Below, piece by piece: positions 19,458 through 27,535 of a stretch of DNA of 64,000 bases; position 1 is the stretch's first letter; each line of letters opens with the position of its first letter. Source of the DNA: Streptomyces sp. NBC_01408 (GTDB lineage: Bacteria; Actinomycetota; Actinomycetes; Streptomycetales; Streptomycetaceae); the NCBI RefSeq assembly GCF_026340255.1, contig NZ_JAPEPJ010000001.1, forward strand, positions 3,775,001-3,839,000. The letters run 5' to 3'. The translations under genes and the position numbers were made by a program. The notes under the pieces are model-generated. The model saw only the letters and a list, made by a program, of their open reading frames with translations. It was not told the DNA's origin and made no database searches.

Positions 19458-20537
19458 ATGAGGCGCTTCGGCCACGGGCTGGTGCTCGGCAAGTTCTATC
19501 CGCCGCACGCCGGCCACCACCACCTGGTGCGCACCGCCCAGGACCGCTGCGAGCGGCTGACCGTACTGGTCTGCGCGGCCTCCGTGGAATCGGTGCCGCT
19601 CGCCGACCGGGTCGCCTGGATGCGGGAGGCGCACCCCGGCGCCGAGGTCGTCGGCGCCGTGGACGACATCCCGGTCGACCTGCACGACCCGGCCGTCTGG
19701 GAGGCCCACATGGCGATCTTCCGCGGTGCGGTCGGCCGCCCCGTCGACGCCGTCTTCACCTCGGAGGGCTACGGCACCGAGCTCGCGCGCCGGTTCGGCG
19801 CCGAAGAGGTCTGCGTGGACCCCGCCCGGACCCTGTTCCCGGTGTCCGGGACGGCCGTACGGGCGGACCCGGCCGGCTGCTGGGACTTCCTGGGGCCGGC
19901 CGTACGGGCCGCCCTGGCGCGGCGCGTCGTCGTGCTCGGCGCCGAGTCCACCGGGACGACGACACTGTCCCGGGACCTGGCCGCGCACTACCGGGCGCGC
20001 GGCGGGGTCTGGGCGGCGACCGGCTGGGTCGCCGAGTACGGACGCCGCTACAGCGAGGAGAAGCTCGCGGCGGCCCGCGCGTCGGACCCGGGGGCCACCT
20101 GGGCGGACGTCTCCTTCACCTCGGCGGAGTTCCCCGTCATCGCCCGGCGCCAGGACGCGCACGAGGAGAAGGCCGCCCGGACGGGCTCCCCGGTGCTGAT
20201 CTGCGACACCGACTCCTTCGCGACCGGCATCTGGCACGAGCGCTACCTCGGCGGCCGCAACCCGGAGGTCGAGAGGACCGCCGCCCTGACCCGCCGGGAC
20301 CTGTACCTGCTGACGGACGACGCCGACGTGCCCTTCGAGGACGACGGGCTCCGCGACGGGCCCCACCTCAGACCCTGGATGACCCGGCGGTTCCGCGAGG
20401 AGCTGGTGGCGACCGGGCGGCGCTTCCTGCTCGTGCGCGGGGACCGGCGGACGCGGCTGGCCACGGCCGTGGCCGCCGTGGACGGACTGCTCGCCGAGGG
20501 CTGGCACTTCGCCGATCCCCTCCCGGAGGCCCGATGA
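19458..20537 (+). CDS. nadR: Bifunctional NMN adenylyltransferase / ribosylnicotinamide kinase (NadR-like)
   Basis: This 359-residue NAD-salvage enzyme has an N-terminal NMN adenylyltransferase domain (VLGKFYPPHAGHHHLV, the nucleotidylyltransferase GxFxPxHxGH motif) and a C-terminal ribosylnicotinamide-kinase P-loop domain (VVVLGAESTGTTTLSRDLA at about residues 157-175). In the P-loop the usual GK-S/T is GTT: the Lys is replaced by Thr, which I recall in other actinobacterial homologues but which questions kinase catalysis. No DNA-binding domain precedes it, unlike enterobacterial NadR. The ATG has GGGAGG 7 bases upstream. The stop overlaps nrtR by 4 bases (ATGA). The leader carries the NrtR-like site and the riboswitch-like RNA. 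Confidence 0.88.
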   Translation: MRRFGHGLVLGKFYPPHAGHHHLVRTAQDRCERLTVLVCAASVESVPLADRVAWMREAHPGAEVVGAVDDIPVDLHDPAVWEAHMAIFRGAVGRPVDAVFTSEGYGTELARRFGAEEVCVDPARTLFPVSGTAVRADPAGCWDFLGPAVRAALARRVVVLGAESTGTTTLSRDLAAHYRARGGVWAATGWVAEYGRRYSEEKLAAARASDPGATWADVSFTSAEFPVIARRQDAHEEKAARTGSPVLICDTDSFATGIWHERYLGGRNPEVERTAALTRRDLYLLTDDADVPFEDDGLRDGPHLRPWMTRRFREELVATGRRFLLVRGDRRTRLATAVAAVDGLLAEGWHFADPLPEAR

Positions 20538-21277
20538 GCGGGGAACCGGCGGCCGGCTACGACCCGCACGCCTTCGAGCCGTTCGCGGTGACCGTCGACC
20601 TCGCCGTGTTCACCGTACGGGCCGGGGCCCTGCACGTCCTGCTGATCCGGCGCGGGCAGGAGCCGTACGCGGGGGCCTGGGCGCTCCCCGGCGGCTTCGT
20701 CCTGCCCAGTGAGTCCGCGGAGACGGCGGCCCGGCGCGAACTGGCCGAGGAGACGGGCCTGCCCGGGGCGGTGGTCGCGGCCCTGCACCTGGAGCAGTTG
20801 CGCACCTACAGCGAACCGGACCGGGACCCCCGGATGCGGGTGGTCTCGGTGGCCTTCACGGCGCTGGTCCCCGACATGCCGGAACCGGCGGCGGAGGGCG
20901 GCGGCGACGCCGACCGGGCCCGCTGGGTGCCGGTGGGGACGGTCGGCGGCCTGGCCTTCGACCACGCGGTGATCCTGGCGGACGCGCGCGAACGGATCGG
21001 CTCGAAGCTGGAGTACACCTGCCTGGCCCCCGCCTTCTGCCCGCCCGAGTTCACCCTCGGGGAGCTCCAGGCCGTCTACGAGACCGTCTGGGACACCTCC
21101 CTGGACCGCCCCAACTTCCGCCGCAAGGTCCTGGCCACCCCCGGCTTCGTCGAGGCCGTACCGGGGGCCGCCCGGCTCACCGGGGGCCGCGGCAAACCGG
21201 CCGCGCTCTACCGGCCCGGACCGGCCACCACCCTGCACCCGCCCCTGCTCCGCCCCACGGAAGGACACCCCCGATGA
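20534..21277 (+). CDS. nrtR: NrtR-type Nudix regulator of NAD metabolism
   Basis: This 247-residue protein joins an N-terminal Nudix domain to a C-terminal winged helix, the NrtR architecture. NrtR family repressors bind palindromes at NAD genes and are released by ADP-ribose. The Nudix box GFVLPSESAETAARREL then AEETGL is complete (G-x5-E-x7-REL-x-EE-x-GL), so ADP-ribose pyrophosphatase activity may be retained. The C-terminal EFTLGELQAVYETVWDTSLDRPNFRRKV (quoted here in two runs: EFTLGELQAVYETVW and DTSLDRPNFRRKV) is the family winged-helix signature. It is coupled to nadR and to the ADP-ribosylglycohydrolase by 4-base overlaps, which strongly suggests autoregulation of the cluster. Confidence 0.9.
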   Translation: MSGEPAAGYDPHAFEPFAVTVDLAVFTVRAGALHVLLIRRGQEPYAGAWALPGGFVLPSESAETAARRELAEETGLPGAVVAALHLEQLRTYSEPDRDPRMRVVSVAFTALVPDMPEPAAEGGGDADRARWVPVGTVGGLAFDHAVILADARERIGSKLEYTCLAPAFCPPEFTLGELQAVYETVWDTSLDRPNFRRKVLATPGFVEAVPGAARLTGGRGKPAALYRPGPATTLHPPLLRPTEGHPR

Positions 21278-22293
21278 CGACCACCACGAAGCGCGCGGCG
21301 ACCGGCGCCATGATCGGCCTCGCCCTGGGGGACGCCCTGGGCTTCCCCACCGAGTTCAACGACGTCCCGTCGATCCTCGCCAAGACCGGCCCGTGGCGCG
21401 AGATGAAACTGCCCCGCCCGGCGATCGTCACGGACGACACCCAGATGACCCTGGCCCTGGCACGCGGCATACGGACCGCCGCCGGGCAGGGGCCGGCCGA
21501 CCCGCTGCTCCTGGCCCCGCCGGTCCGGCAGGAGTACGTCGACTGGTACCACTCCCCGGAGAACAACCGGGCGCCCGGCAACACCTGCCTGACGGCCTGT
21601 CGCCTGCTGGACGACCCCGAGCGGGACTGGCGCGACGCCAGCCGGACCGGCTCCAAGGGCTGCGGCGCCAACATGCGGGTCGTCCCGGTCGGGCTGGTCC
21701 CCGGCTGGACCGAGGAGGAGCGGGCAGGCGCCGCCCAGCTCCAGTCCGCCCTCACCCACGGTCACCCCACCGCCCTGGCCGCCTCCGACCTGACCGCGCG
21801 GGCCGTGTTCCTGCTGGCCCGGGGCACCGAGGTGACCGGCCTGGTCGGGCAACTGCGCTCGTACGCACTGGAGAACCGCACCCGCTACCACGAGCGCTGG
21901 CTCGGCGACCTCTGGACGCGCACGGCCTCCGACGCGTCGGCGCAGTCCTTCATCGCCCGGGGCTGGGACGAGTGCCTGGCCGTACTGGACCGCCTCGCGG
22001 CGGCCCTGCGCAGCCCGTCCCCGGAGACCGACCCCTGCCTGGCCACCGGCGACGGCTGGATCGCGGAGGAGGCCCTCGCCACGGCCCTGCACTGCTTCCT
22101 TCTCTTCCCGGACCAGCCCCTGACGGCCCTGCGCCGCGCAGCCTGCACGGCCGGGGACTCGGACTCCATCGCCTGCCTGGCCGGCGCCTTCGCGGGCGCC
22201 CACCTCGGCGCGGACGTCTGGCCGCGCGACTGGGAGGGCCGCATCGAGTACCGGGACGAACTCCTGGCCTTCGGCGCCCTCTGGGATGCTTGA
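21274..22293 (+). CDS. ADP-ribosylglycohydrolase (DraG family)
   Basis: This 339-residue DraG/ARH-fold enzyme removes ADP-ribose from a modified protein or nucleic acid, or cleaves related O-ADP-ribosyl compounds, using a dinuclear Mg centre. GAMIGLALGDALGFPTEF at the N-terminus, VTDDTQMTLALA (metal-binding Asp pair) and CTAGDSDSIACLAGAFAGA (second metal-binding motif GDxDS) are all intact. The start overlaps the nrtR stop by 4 bases. It releases free ADP-ribose, which is both the NrtR effector and a Nudix substrate, so the gene set forms a closed ADP-ribose circuit. Confidence 0.92.
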   Translation: MTTTTKRAATGAMIGLALGDALGFPTEFNDVPSILAKTGPWREMKLPRPAIVTDDTQMTLALARGIRTAAGQGPADPLLLAPPVRQEYVDWYHSPENNRAPGNTCLTACRLLDDPERDWRDASRTGSKGCGANMRVVPVGLVPGWTEEERAGAAQLQSALTHGHPTALAASDLTARAVFLLARGTEVTGLVGQLRSYALENRTRYHERWLGDLWTRTASDASAQSFIARGWDECLAVLDRLAAALRSPSPETDPCLATGDGWIAEEALATALHCFLLFPDQPLTALRRAACTAGDSDSIACLAGAFAGAHLGADVWPRDWEGRIEYRDELLAFGALWDA

Positions 22294-22296
22294 TCC

Positions 22297-23049
22297 ATGC
22301 TGGATGCACTGAGTCTCGACCTGACCCCCGTCGTGGCCGAACAGCCCGACCCGCTGCTGTTCGCCACCGTGTCGGGCGCCCACCTGTACGGATTCCCGTC
22401 CCGGGACTCCGACATCGACCTGCGCGGAGCCCACCTGCTCCCCGCGCGGTCCCTCCTCGGGCTGCGCGAGCCGGAGGAGACCCGCAGCCGGATGTGGGAC
22501 CGGGACGGGGTCGAGATGGACCTCGTCACGCACGACCTGCGCAAGTTCGTCCGGCTGATGCTGAACCGCAACGGCTACGTCCTGGAGCAGCTGCTGTCCC
22601 CGCTGGTGGTGCACACCACGCCGGCCCACGAGGAGCTGATCGCGCTCGCCCCGGGCGTCCTGACCTCCCACCACGCCCACCACTACCGGGGCTTCGCCAA
22701 CACCCAGTGGCGGCTCTTCGAGAAGGCGGCCGAGCTGAAGCCGCTGCTGTACGCCTTCCGGGCCCTGCTCACCGGCATCCACCTGATGCGGTCGGGCGAG
22801 GTGCAGGCGCACCTGCCGAGCCTGCTGGCCGAGGTACCGGAGGCGCCCGCCCGTCTCGCCGGCCTGATCGAGGCCAAGGTGGCCGCCGAGCACGGGGCGT
22901 ACGAGGGACCGGCCGTGGACCGGGTGCGGGAGGAGTTCGAGGCGCTGCACGGGGTGCTCGACGCGGCGCAGGCGCTCTCCGCGCTGCCGGAGTACGGCTC
23001 GGCCTACGACGCGCTCGACGCCTTCGTCGTACGCCGGCGCATTTCCTAG
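22297..23049 (+). CDS. RlaP/YcgL-like nucleotidyltransferase 1
   Basis: This 250-residue protein belongs to the DNA polymerase beta-like nucleotidyltransferase superfamily. The motif SGAHLYGFPSRDSDIDLRGAHL holds the G-S-like turn and the two catalytic Asp residues (SDIDLR), and a third acidic position may be EMDLVTHD. The layout matches what I know as the YcgL/RlaP family (Pfam PF10127), predicted in comparative genomics to act in RNA repair. It begins 3 bases after the ADP-ribosylglycohydrolase stop, so it is in the same operon. The substrate is unproven. A second, divergent copy lies immediately downstream on the other strand. Confidence 0.8.
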   Translation: MLDALSLDLTPVVAEQPDPLLFATVSGAHLYGFPSRDSDIDLRGAHLLPARSLLGLREPEETRSRMWDRDGVEMDLVTHDLRKFVRLMLNRNGYVLEQLLSPLVVHTTPAHEELIALAPGVLTSHHAHHYRGFANTQWRLFEKAAELKPLLYAFRALLTGIHLMRSGEVQAHLPSLLAEVPEAPARLAGLIEAKVAAEHGAYEGPAVDRVREEFEALHGVLDAAQALSALPEYGSAYDALDAFVVRRRIS

Positions 23050-23062
23050 TCCGGCCACAGCA

Positions 23063-23743
23063 CTAGCCGGCGGACGCGCGGCGGGCGCGGACCAGGAAGT
23101 CCTCGACGCGGGCCTGGTCGGGCTCCTCGGGGAGGGTGGTCGTGGCCAGGGCGGCCTCGGTCTCCTCGGCGAGGCGGGCCATCCAGGCGTCGACCTCGTC
23201 CCAGCTGAGCTCGCCGCGCCTGACCGCGAGGAGCCGGTCGCGGTACGGGCCCGCATGGATGGTCAGGCGGCCGGTGCGCAGCAGGTCGCGGCAGGACAGC
23301 AGCAGGCGCAGCAGGTGCATGGCGTGCTTCCAGCGCGGGGCCCCGTGGACGCGGACGTCCGCGAGGAGTTTGCCGCGCTGGGAGGAGGCGTACCGGCTGA
23401 AGCTGGTGTGGGCCCGGCGGGAGAGGAAGGCCTCGCGGAGGGAGAGCAGTTCCTCGCCCACCGGGGTGAGGCGTTCCACCAGGGGGGAGTGCAGGCACTC
23501 CAGGACGTTCGGGTTGGCGCGCAGGGCCAGGGAGCAGAAGCGTTCCAGCTCCCAGGAGAACTCCTCGTCCCGAGGGCCCTCCACATGCGTGGGGGGCTTC
23601 TCGAACCGCCAGAACAGCGGCGTCGGGGCGAGGTAGACACCGCGCCGGTCGGTGTCGCTCGCCTCCGTCGCCAGCCCGAACGCCCGGGAGCCCATCACGC
23701 ACTGATAGACCGTGTGGTCCCGCACCAGCGTCAGATCGTCCAT
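23063..23743 (-). CDS. RlaP/YcgL-like nucleotidyltransferase 2
   Basis: This 226-residue homologue of the preceding protein has the cleaner motif CVMGSRAFGLATEASDTDRRG (quoted as CVMGSRAFGLATEAS and SDTDRRG). The second position is SDTD rather than SDID, but both Asp residues remain. ANPNVLECLHSPLVE is a further family motif and matches NGYVLEQLLSPLVV in copy 1. It is convergent with copy 1 (13 bases between the stops). The start codon at 23743 lies only 9 bases from the end of MITE-like element C, so its native promoter and ribosome binding site appear displaced. Expression may now depend on sequences in the element. Confidence 0.8.
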   Translation of the reverse strand: MDDLTLVRDHTVYQCVMGSRAFGLATEASDTDRRGVYLAPTPLFWRFEKPPTHVEGPRDEEFSWELERFCSLALRANPNVLECLHSPLVERLTPVGEELLSLREAFLSRRAHTSFSRYASSQRGKLLADVRVHGAPRWKHAMHLLRLLLSCRDLLRTGRLTIHAGPYRDRLLAVRRGELSWDEVDAWMARLAEETEAALATTTLPEEPDQARVEDFLVRARRASAG

Positions 23744-23752
23744 CCGGGGAGC

Positions 23753-23917
23753 CTAGTGCTGTGGCCGGAAAGGTCCACCGGGTCGCGCCGCCCGGTACGG
23801 CGCCTCGCCGCGTTGTCGGACCGCGCCGGTACGTCCAGTACGAGCCGCGACCCTCCGCCTTGCGATGCACCGCACCGGACGACGCGCCCCGACAAACCTT
23901 TCCGGCCACAGCACTAG
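23753..23917. mobile_element. MITE-like element C (165 bp)
   Basis: Perfect 22-bp terminal inverted repeats (23753-23774 and 23896-23917) begin CTAGTGCTGTGGCCGG. The self-complementary CTAG at each end may be part of the target site. No coding capacity. Interior motifs CGCCGCGTTGTCGGACC and CCGCCTTGCGATGCACCG match element A. It separates two divergent-looking promoters: the RlaP-like gene starts at 23743, and the Rieske gene ends at 23932 on the same strand. Confidence 0.8.
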
Positions 23918-23931
23918 ACACGCCCCTGGCG

Positions 23932-24384
23932 CTAAGCGAGCGTGATACTGCCGTCCGCCGCGACGGTGATCTTCTTCTCGGCCAGCGGGCGGGTGGCCGG
24001 GCCCTTGGTCACCGCTCCGTCGGTGTCCTTGAACTTGCTGTCGTGGCAGGCGCAGTCGATGGTGCCGTTCGCCACCTTCGTCACGAGGCAGCCCTGGTGG
24101 GGGCAGACCGCCGTGAAACAGCGGTAGTTCCCGGCCGTGGGCTGGGTGATCACCAGCTTCTCTTCCTTCAGGACCGTGCCGCCGCCGACCGGCACGTCCG
24201 CCGCCTTGGCGATCGTCTTCTTGGCCGCCGCGGGCGCGGGCGCGGACGGGTCGGTGGCGCTGCCCGGCTCGCTCACCGGTTTCTGCTTCTCGCCCTCACC
24301 GCAGGCGGTGAGAACTCCGCCCGCCAGGGCGGAAGCGCCTGCTGCCAGTACGGTGCGCCGGGCGGTCTGCGTGGGGTCGCTCAT
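23932..24384 (-). CDS. Rieske [2Fe-2S] Tat lipoprotein
   Basis: This 150-residue exported iron-sulfur protein has a twin-arginine signal with lipobox: TARRTVLAAGASALAGG then VLTACGEG, giving a lipidated Cys at about residue 28. The Rieske cluster ligands are CPHQGC and CACHDSKF (C-x-H ... C-x2-H, two Cys and two His). The linker (residues 32-60) is Ala/Pro/Lys-rich. It is not next to cytochrome genes, so it is a stand-alone redox protein of unknown partner. The ATG at 24384 is chosen for GAGGAG 7 bases upstream; an ATG at 24423 would put 13 residues before the signal. Confidence 0.9.
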   Translation of the reverse strand: MSDPTQTARRTVLAAGASALAGGVLTACGEGEKQKPVSEPGSATDPSAPAPAAAKKTIAKAADVPVGGGTVLKEEKLVITQPTAGNYRCFTAVCPHQGCLVTKVANGTIDCACHDSKFKDTDGAVTKGPATRPLAEKKITVAADGSITLA

Positions 24385-24465
24385 GACTGTCTCCTCGCTG
24401 TGTGGCCGGATGACGTGCAGCATCCTGGCCCGCGGAGGGCCTCGGGAGAAGCCCGCCGCGCCGGT

Positions 24466-24807
24466 TCATGCACCCGGCTGCCACGGGACCAGTGAGGCAG
24501 GACTGCCGGGTGTGCGTACGACTTCCCACACGTGGATCACGGCCTCCCGGTTCAGCGGGCCGTGGACGTGGGGATAGCGGCCCCCGGATTCACCCTCCCG
24601 GCGGACTTCCGCCGTCAGGGCTTCCTCGTCGAGTTCCACCGCGAGCAGGGTCCCCCGTACTTCGCGGTAGTGCGCGTCGGCGATCGCGAGCGCCGTAGGG
24701 CGGTCCGCCGAACAGTGGACGAAGCCCTCGGAGCCGAGCGAGGGCGGGGCGTACGGGGAGTCGGGCGCGACGGCCCAGTCGGCGAGCGGGACGATGTGGA
24801 AGATCAT
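24466..24807 (-). CDS. DUF952 family protein
   Basis: This 113-residue protein begins MIFHIVPLADWA and contains GFVHCSADRPTALAIADAHY and YPHVHGPLNREAVIHVWEV, the conserved core of DUF952 (small single-domain proteins of unknown function). The His residues in FVHCS and HVHGP are the most conserved and could form an active site. It is divergent from the DUF937 gene. Confidence 0.85.
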   Translation of the reverse strand: MIFHIVPLADWAVAPDSPYAPPSLGSEGFVHCSADRPTALAIADAHYREVRGTLLAVELDEEALTAEVRREGESGGRYPHVHGPLNREAVIHVWEVVRTPGSPASLVPWQPGA

Positions 24808-24945
24808 GCCGATCGTTCTACCGCAGCCGCCGCGGGGCCGTGCGCCAAGTGGCGGCCCCACCCGGTTCGGGTGACATTGTCCGTGTCTCGAAGCCGGGCC
24901 TGCCGCTGTCTCGCGCGGCCCGGCCCCTCTTCGAAAGGCATGACC

Positions 24946-25386
24946 ATGGCGGGTAGCGACCTCGGTTCTCTTCTCGGCGGCCTCCTCGGTGGCGGCGGCA
25001 GCGGCGGCGGCCAGGGCGGTGGAGGCGGCAACATCCTCGGCTCGCTGCTCGGCTCCCTGCTGGGCGGCGGCGCGGGCGGCGGCCAGGCGGGCGGCGGGAA
25101 CAACCCGCTGGGCGGCCTCATGGACATGCTGAACAAGTCGGGGCTGGCCGACCAGGCCCAGTCCTGGGTCGGCACCGGCGAGAACAAGCCCGTCAGCGCC
25201 GACCAGATCAAGGAGGCCCTGCCGGCCGGCACCCTCCAGAAGGTCGCCGAGCAGGCCGGCGTCACCCCGGAGCAGGCCGCCGACGAGATCGCGCAGACGC
25301 TGCCCCAGGCGGTCGACAAGCTGACGCCGGACGGGCAGGTGCCGTCGGGTTCGCTGGAGGACATCATCAAGGCGCAGGCGCTCTGA
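24946..25386 (+). CDS. DUF937 / YidB-like protein
   Basis: This 146-residue protein has a Gly-rich N-terminal half (LGGLLGGGGSGGGQGGGGG and similar) and a helical C-terminal domain: GLADQAQSWVGTGENKPVSA then EALPAGTLQKVAEQAGVTPEQ. The second part is the YidB/DUF937 signature; function unknown. The ATG at 24946 has GAAAGG 7 bases upstream. A strong hairpin terminator follows. Confidence 0.85.
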   Translation: MAGSDLGSLLGGLLGGGGSGGGQGGGGGNILGSLLGSLLGGGAGGGQAGGGNNPLGGLMDMLNKSGLADQAQSWVGTGENKPVSADQIKEALPAGTLQKVAEQAGVTPEQAADEIAQTLPQAVDKLTPDGQVPSGSLEDIIKAQAL

Positions 25387-25423
25387 CACCTCCCCGAAGG
25401 CGCCACTTCGGACTTACTCGTCC

Positions 25424-25465
25424 AGGGCCCGGGCTCGCCTCGCGTACGCCGCGAGCCCGGGCCCT
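25424..25465 (+). terminator. Hairpin terminator after DUF937 gene
   Basis: There is a perfect 15-bp stem AGGGCCCGGGCTCGC (25424-25438) with its complement at 25451-25465 and a 12-base loop, between the DUF937 gene and tyrA. Confidence 0.85.
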
Positions 25466-25541
25466 CGCGGCGTACGCGGTGCCCACTACCCTGGCCGGAC
25501 AAGCCCTTTCGCCGTGCCGTACGCAACCCTGGAGCGCCCCC

Positions 25542-26630
25542 GTGAGAACCGCCGTCGTCATCGGAACCGGACTGATCGGCACCTCGGCGGCGCTCGCCCT
25601 GACCGCCCGCGGGATCACCGTGCACCTGGTCGACCACGACCCGGCGCAGGCCCGTACGGCGGCCGCCCTCGGGGCCGGCTCCGACGAGCCGCTGGAGGGT
25701 CAGGTCGACCTGGCGGTCGTCGCCGTACCGCCCGCCCACGTCGCGGCCACGCTGGCCGAGGTGATCGGAGGCGGTGTGGCCCGGGCCTACGTGGACGTCG
25801 CCAGCGTCAAGGGCGGCCCGCGGCGGGAACTGGCCGCCCTGGGCGTGGACCTGACGGCGTACATCGGCACCCACCCGATGGCCGGCAAGGAGCGGTCGGG
25901 GCCCCTCGCCGCCACCGCGGACCTCTTCGAGGGCCGCCCGTGGGTGCTCACCCCGACCCGGGACACCGACCACGAGGTCCTGAACCTGGCGCTGGAACTG
26001 GTGGCCCTGTGCCGGGCCGTACCCGTGGTGATGGACGCGGACGCACACGACCGGGCGGTGGCGCTGGTCTCGCACACCCCCCAGCTGGTGTCGAGCATGG
26101 TCGCGGCCCGCCTGGAGGAGGCCGACGAGACGGCGGTCCGGCTGTGCGGGCAGGGCATCCGGGACGTGACGCGGATCGCGGCCTCCGATCCGCGGATGTG
26201 GGTGGAGATCCTGTCGGCGAACCCGGGGCCGGTGGCCGACGTCCTGAGCGGGATCGCCGCGGACCTGGCGGAGACCGTGGCGGCCCTGCGCGGCCTCCAG
26301 TCGGCCGACGAGGAGAAGCGGCGGGGTGGCGCCGCCGGGATCGAGGACGTGCTGCGGCGCGGGAACGCGGGGCGGGTGCGGGTGCCGGGCAAGCACGGCG
26401 CGGCGCCGACGGTCTACGAGACGGTGGCCGTGCTCATCTCCGACCAGCCGGGGGAGCTGGCGCGGATCTTCGCCGACGCCGGGCGGGCCGGGGTCAACAT
26501 CGAGGACGTGCGGATCGAGCACGCGACGGGGCAGCAGGCGGGTCTGGTCCAGCTGATGGTGGAGCCGCGTGCCGTGGCCGGCCTGACGGCCGAGCTGCGC
26601 GAGCGGGGCTGGGCGCTGCGGCAGCAGTAG
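25542..26630 (+). CDS. tyrA: Prephenate dehydrogenase
   Basis: Prephenate dehydrogenase (362 residues) makes 4-hydroxyphenylpyruvate from prephenate with NAD+ in tyrosine biosynthesis. The Rossmann motif VVIGTGLIGTSAAL is at residues 5-18. The substrate segment GTHPMAGKERSG and HDRAVALVSHTPQL contain the conserved catalytic His residues. The C-terminus is an ACT domain (YETVAVLISDQPGELARIFA), consistent with feedback by an amino acid. The GTG start follows GGAG by 7 bases. Confidence 0.95.
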   Translation: MRTAVVIGTGLIGTSAALALTARGITVHLVDHDPAQARTAAALGAGSDEPLEGQVDLAVVAVPPAHVAATLAEVIGGGVARAYVDVASVKGGPRRELAALGVDLTAYIGTHPMAGKERSGPLAATADLFEGRPWVLTPTRDTDHEVLNLALELVALCRAVPVVMDADAHDRAVALVSHTPQLVSSMVAARLEEADETAVRLCGQGIRDVTRIAASDPRMWVEILSANPGPVADVLSGIAADLAETVAALRGLQSADEEKRRGGAAGIEDVLRRGNAGRVRVPGKHGAAPTVYETVAVLISDQPGELARIFADAGRAGVNIEDVRIEHATGQQAGLVQLMVEPRAVAGLTAELRERGWALRQQ

Positions 26631-26649
26631 CCCCTGCGGGCCGGCTGCC

Positions 26650-26694
26650 GGGGCTCCGCCCCGGACCCCGCGCCTCGAACGCCGGCGGGGCTGG
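26650..26694 (+). repeat. Dispersed hairpin repeat, single copy
   Basis: One copy of the GGGGCTCCGCCCCGGACCCC unit followed by GCGCCTCGAACGCCGGCGGG. It lies between tyrA and cmk. The GGGGCTCCGCCCC part is itself a small palindrome. Confidence 0.75.
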
Positions 26695-26833
26695 ATCGTC
26701 CACCGCCGCTGCGGAGCCCCCGCAGCGGCGGTGCACATGCCGGGGACCGGGGGTGGCTGGGGCCCGGTAACCTGGAGCAGGGGCGTTTTCGTGCGCCCGC
26801 ACACGTACGCGCAACCAGGAAGGTGCCCGCACC

Positions 26834-27535
26834 GTGGAAACCGCAGCTCCGTCCGCCGTGATCGTCGCCATCGACGGTCCCTCCGGCACGGGCAAGTCCA
26901 GCACCTCCAAGGCCGTGGCCGCCAAGCTCGGGCTGCGCTACCTGGACACCGGTGCCCAGTACCGGGCCATCACCTGGTGGATGATCACCAACGGCGTCGA
27001 CACCGACGACCCGCAGGCCATCGCGGTCGCCGCGGGCAAGCCGGCCATCGTCTCGGGCACCGACCCGGCCGCCCCCACGATCACCGTGGACGGCCTGGAC
27101 GCCGCCGGCCCGATCCGTACCCAGGAGGTCACCTCCAAGGTCAGCGCCGTCAGCGCCGTCCCCGAGGTGCGCACCCTCATCACCGGGCTCCAGCGCTCCA
27201 TCGCCGCCGAGGCGGCGAAGACCGCCGACGGGATCGTCGTCGAGGGCCGGGACATCGGTACCACCGTCCTGCCCGACGCCGACCTCAAGATCTTCCTGAC
27301 GGCGTCCGCCGAGGCCCGCGCCGCCCGCCGCAGCGGCGAGCTCCGCGGCAAGGAGGCCTCCGACCTCGCCGCCACCAGGGAAGCCCTGATCAAGCGGGAC
27401 GCTGCCGACTCCGGCCGCAAGACCTCCCCGCTGGCCAAGGCCGGCGACGCCGTCGAGGTCGACACCACCGAGCTCACCCTCGACCAGGTCATCGAATGCG
27501 TCGTGACCCTGGTCGAAGAACGGCGCTCCAGGTGA
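26834..27535 (+). CDS. cmk: Cytidylate kinase
   Basis: Cytidylate kinase (233 residues) phosphorylates CMP and dCMP. The P-loop DGPSGTGKSSTSKAVA is at about residues 15-30. The NMP-binding segment YLDTGAQYRAITW has Ala-Gln where many homologues have Ala-Met/Met-Tyr. EGRDIGTTVLPDADLKIFLTAS and the lid R-x-x-R-D region (KRDAADSGRKTSPL) are intact. The GTG start is preceded by AGGAAGGTG. It overlaps the acyltransferase gene by 4 bases. Confidence 0.95.
   Translation: METAAPSAVIVAIDGPSGTGKSSTSKAVAAKLGLRYLDTGAQYRAITWWMITNGVDTDDPQAIAVAAGKPAIVSGTDPAAPTITVDGLDAAGPIRTQEVTSKVSAVSAVPEVRTLITGLQRSIAAEAAKTADGIVVEGRDIGTTVLPDADLKIFLTASAEARAARRSGELRGKEASDLAATREALIKRDAADSGRKTSPLAKAGDAVEVDTTELTLDQVIECVVTLVEERRSR

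Noticed and set aside
18874..19461. 195-codon open frame over the nadR leader
   Set aside because: It crosses the operator palindrome and the structured RNA, has Cys/Gly-rich unconserved sequence, and lacks a ribosome binding site. A pnuC remnant was considered but no transporter motif was seen.
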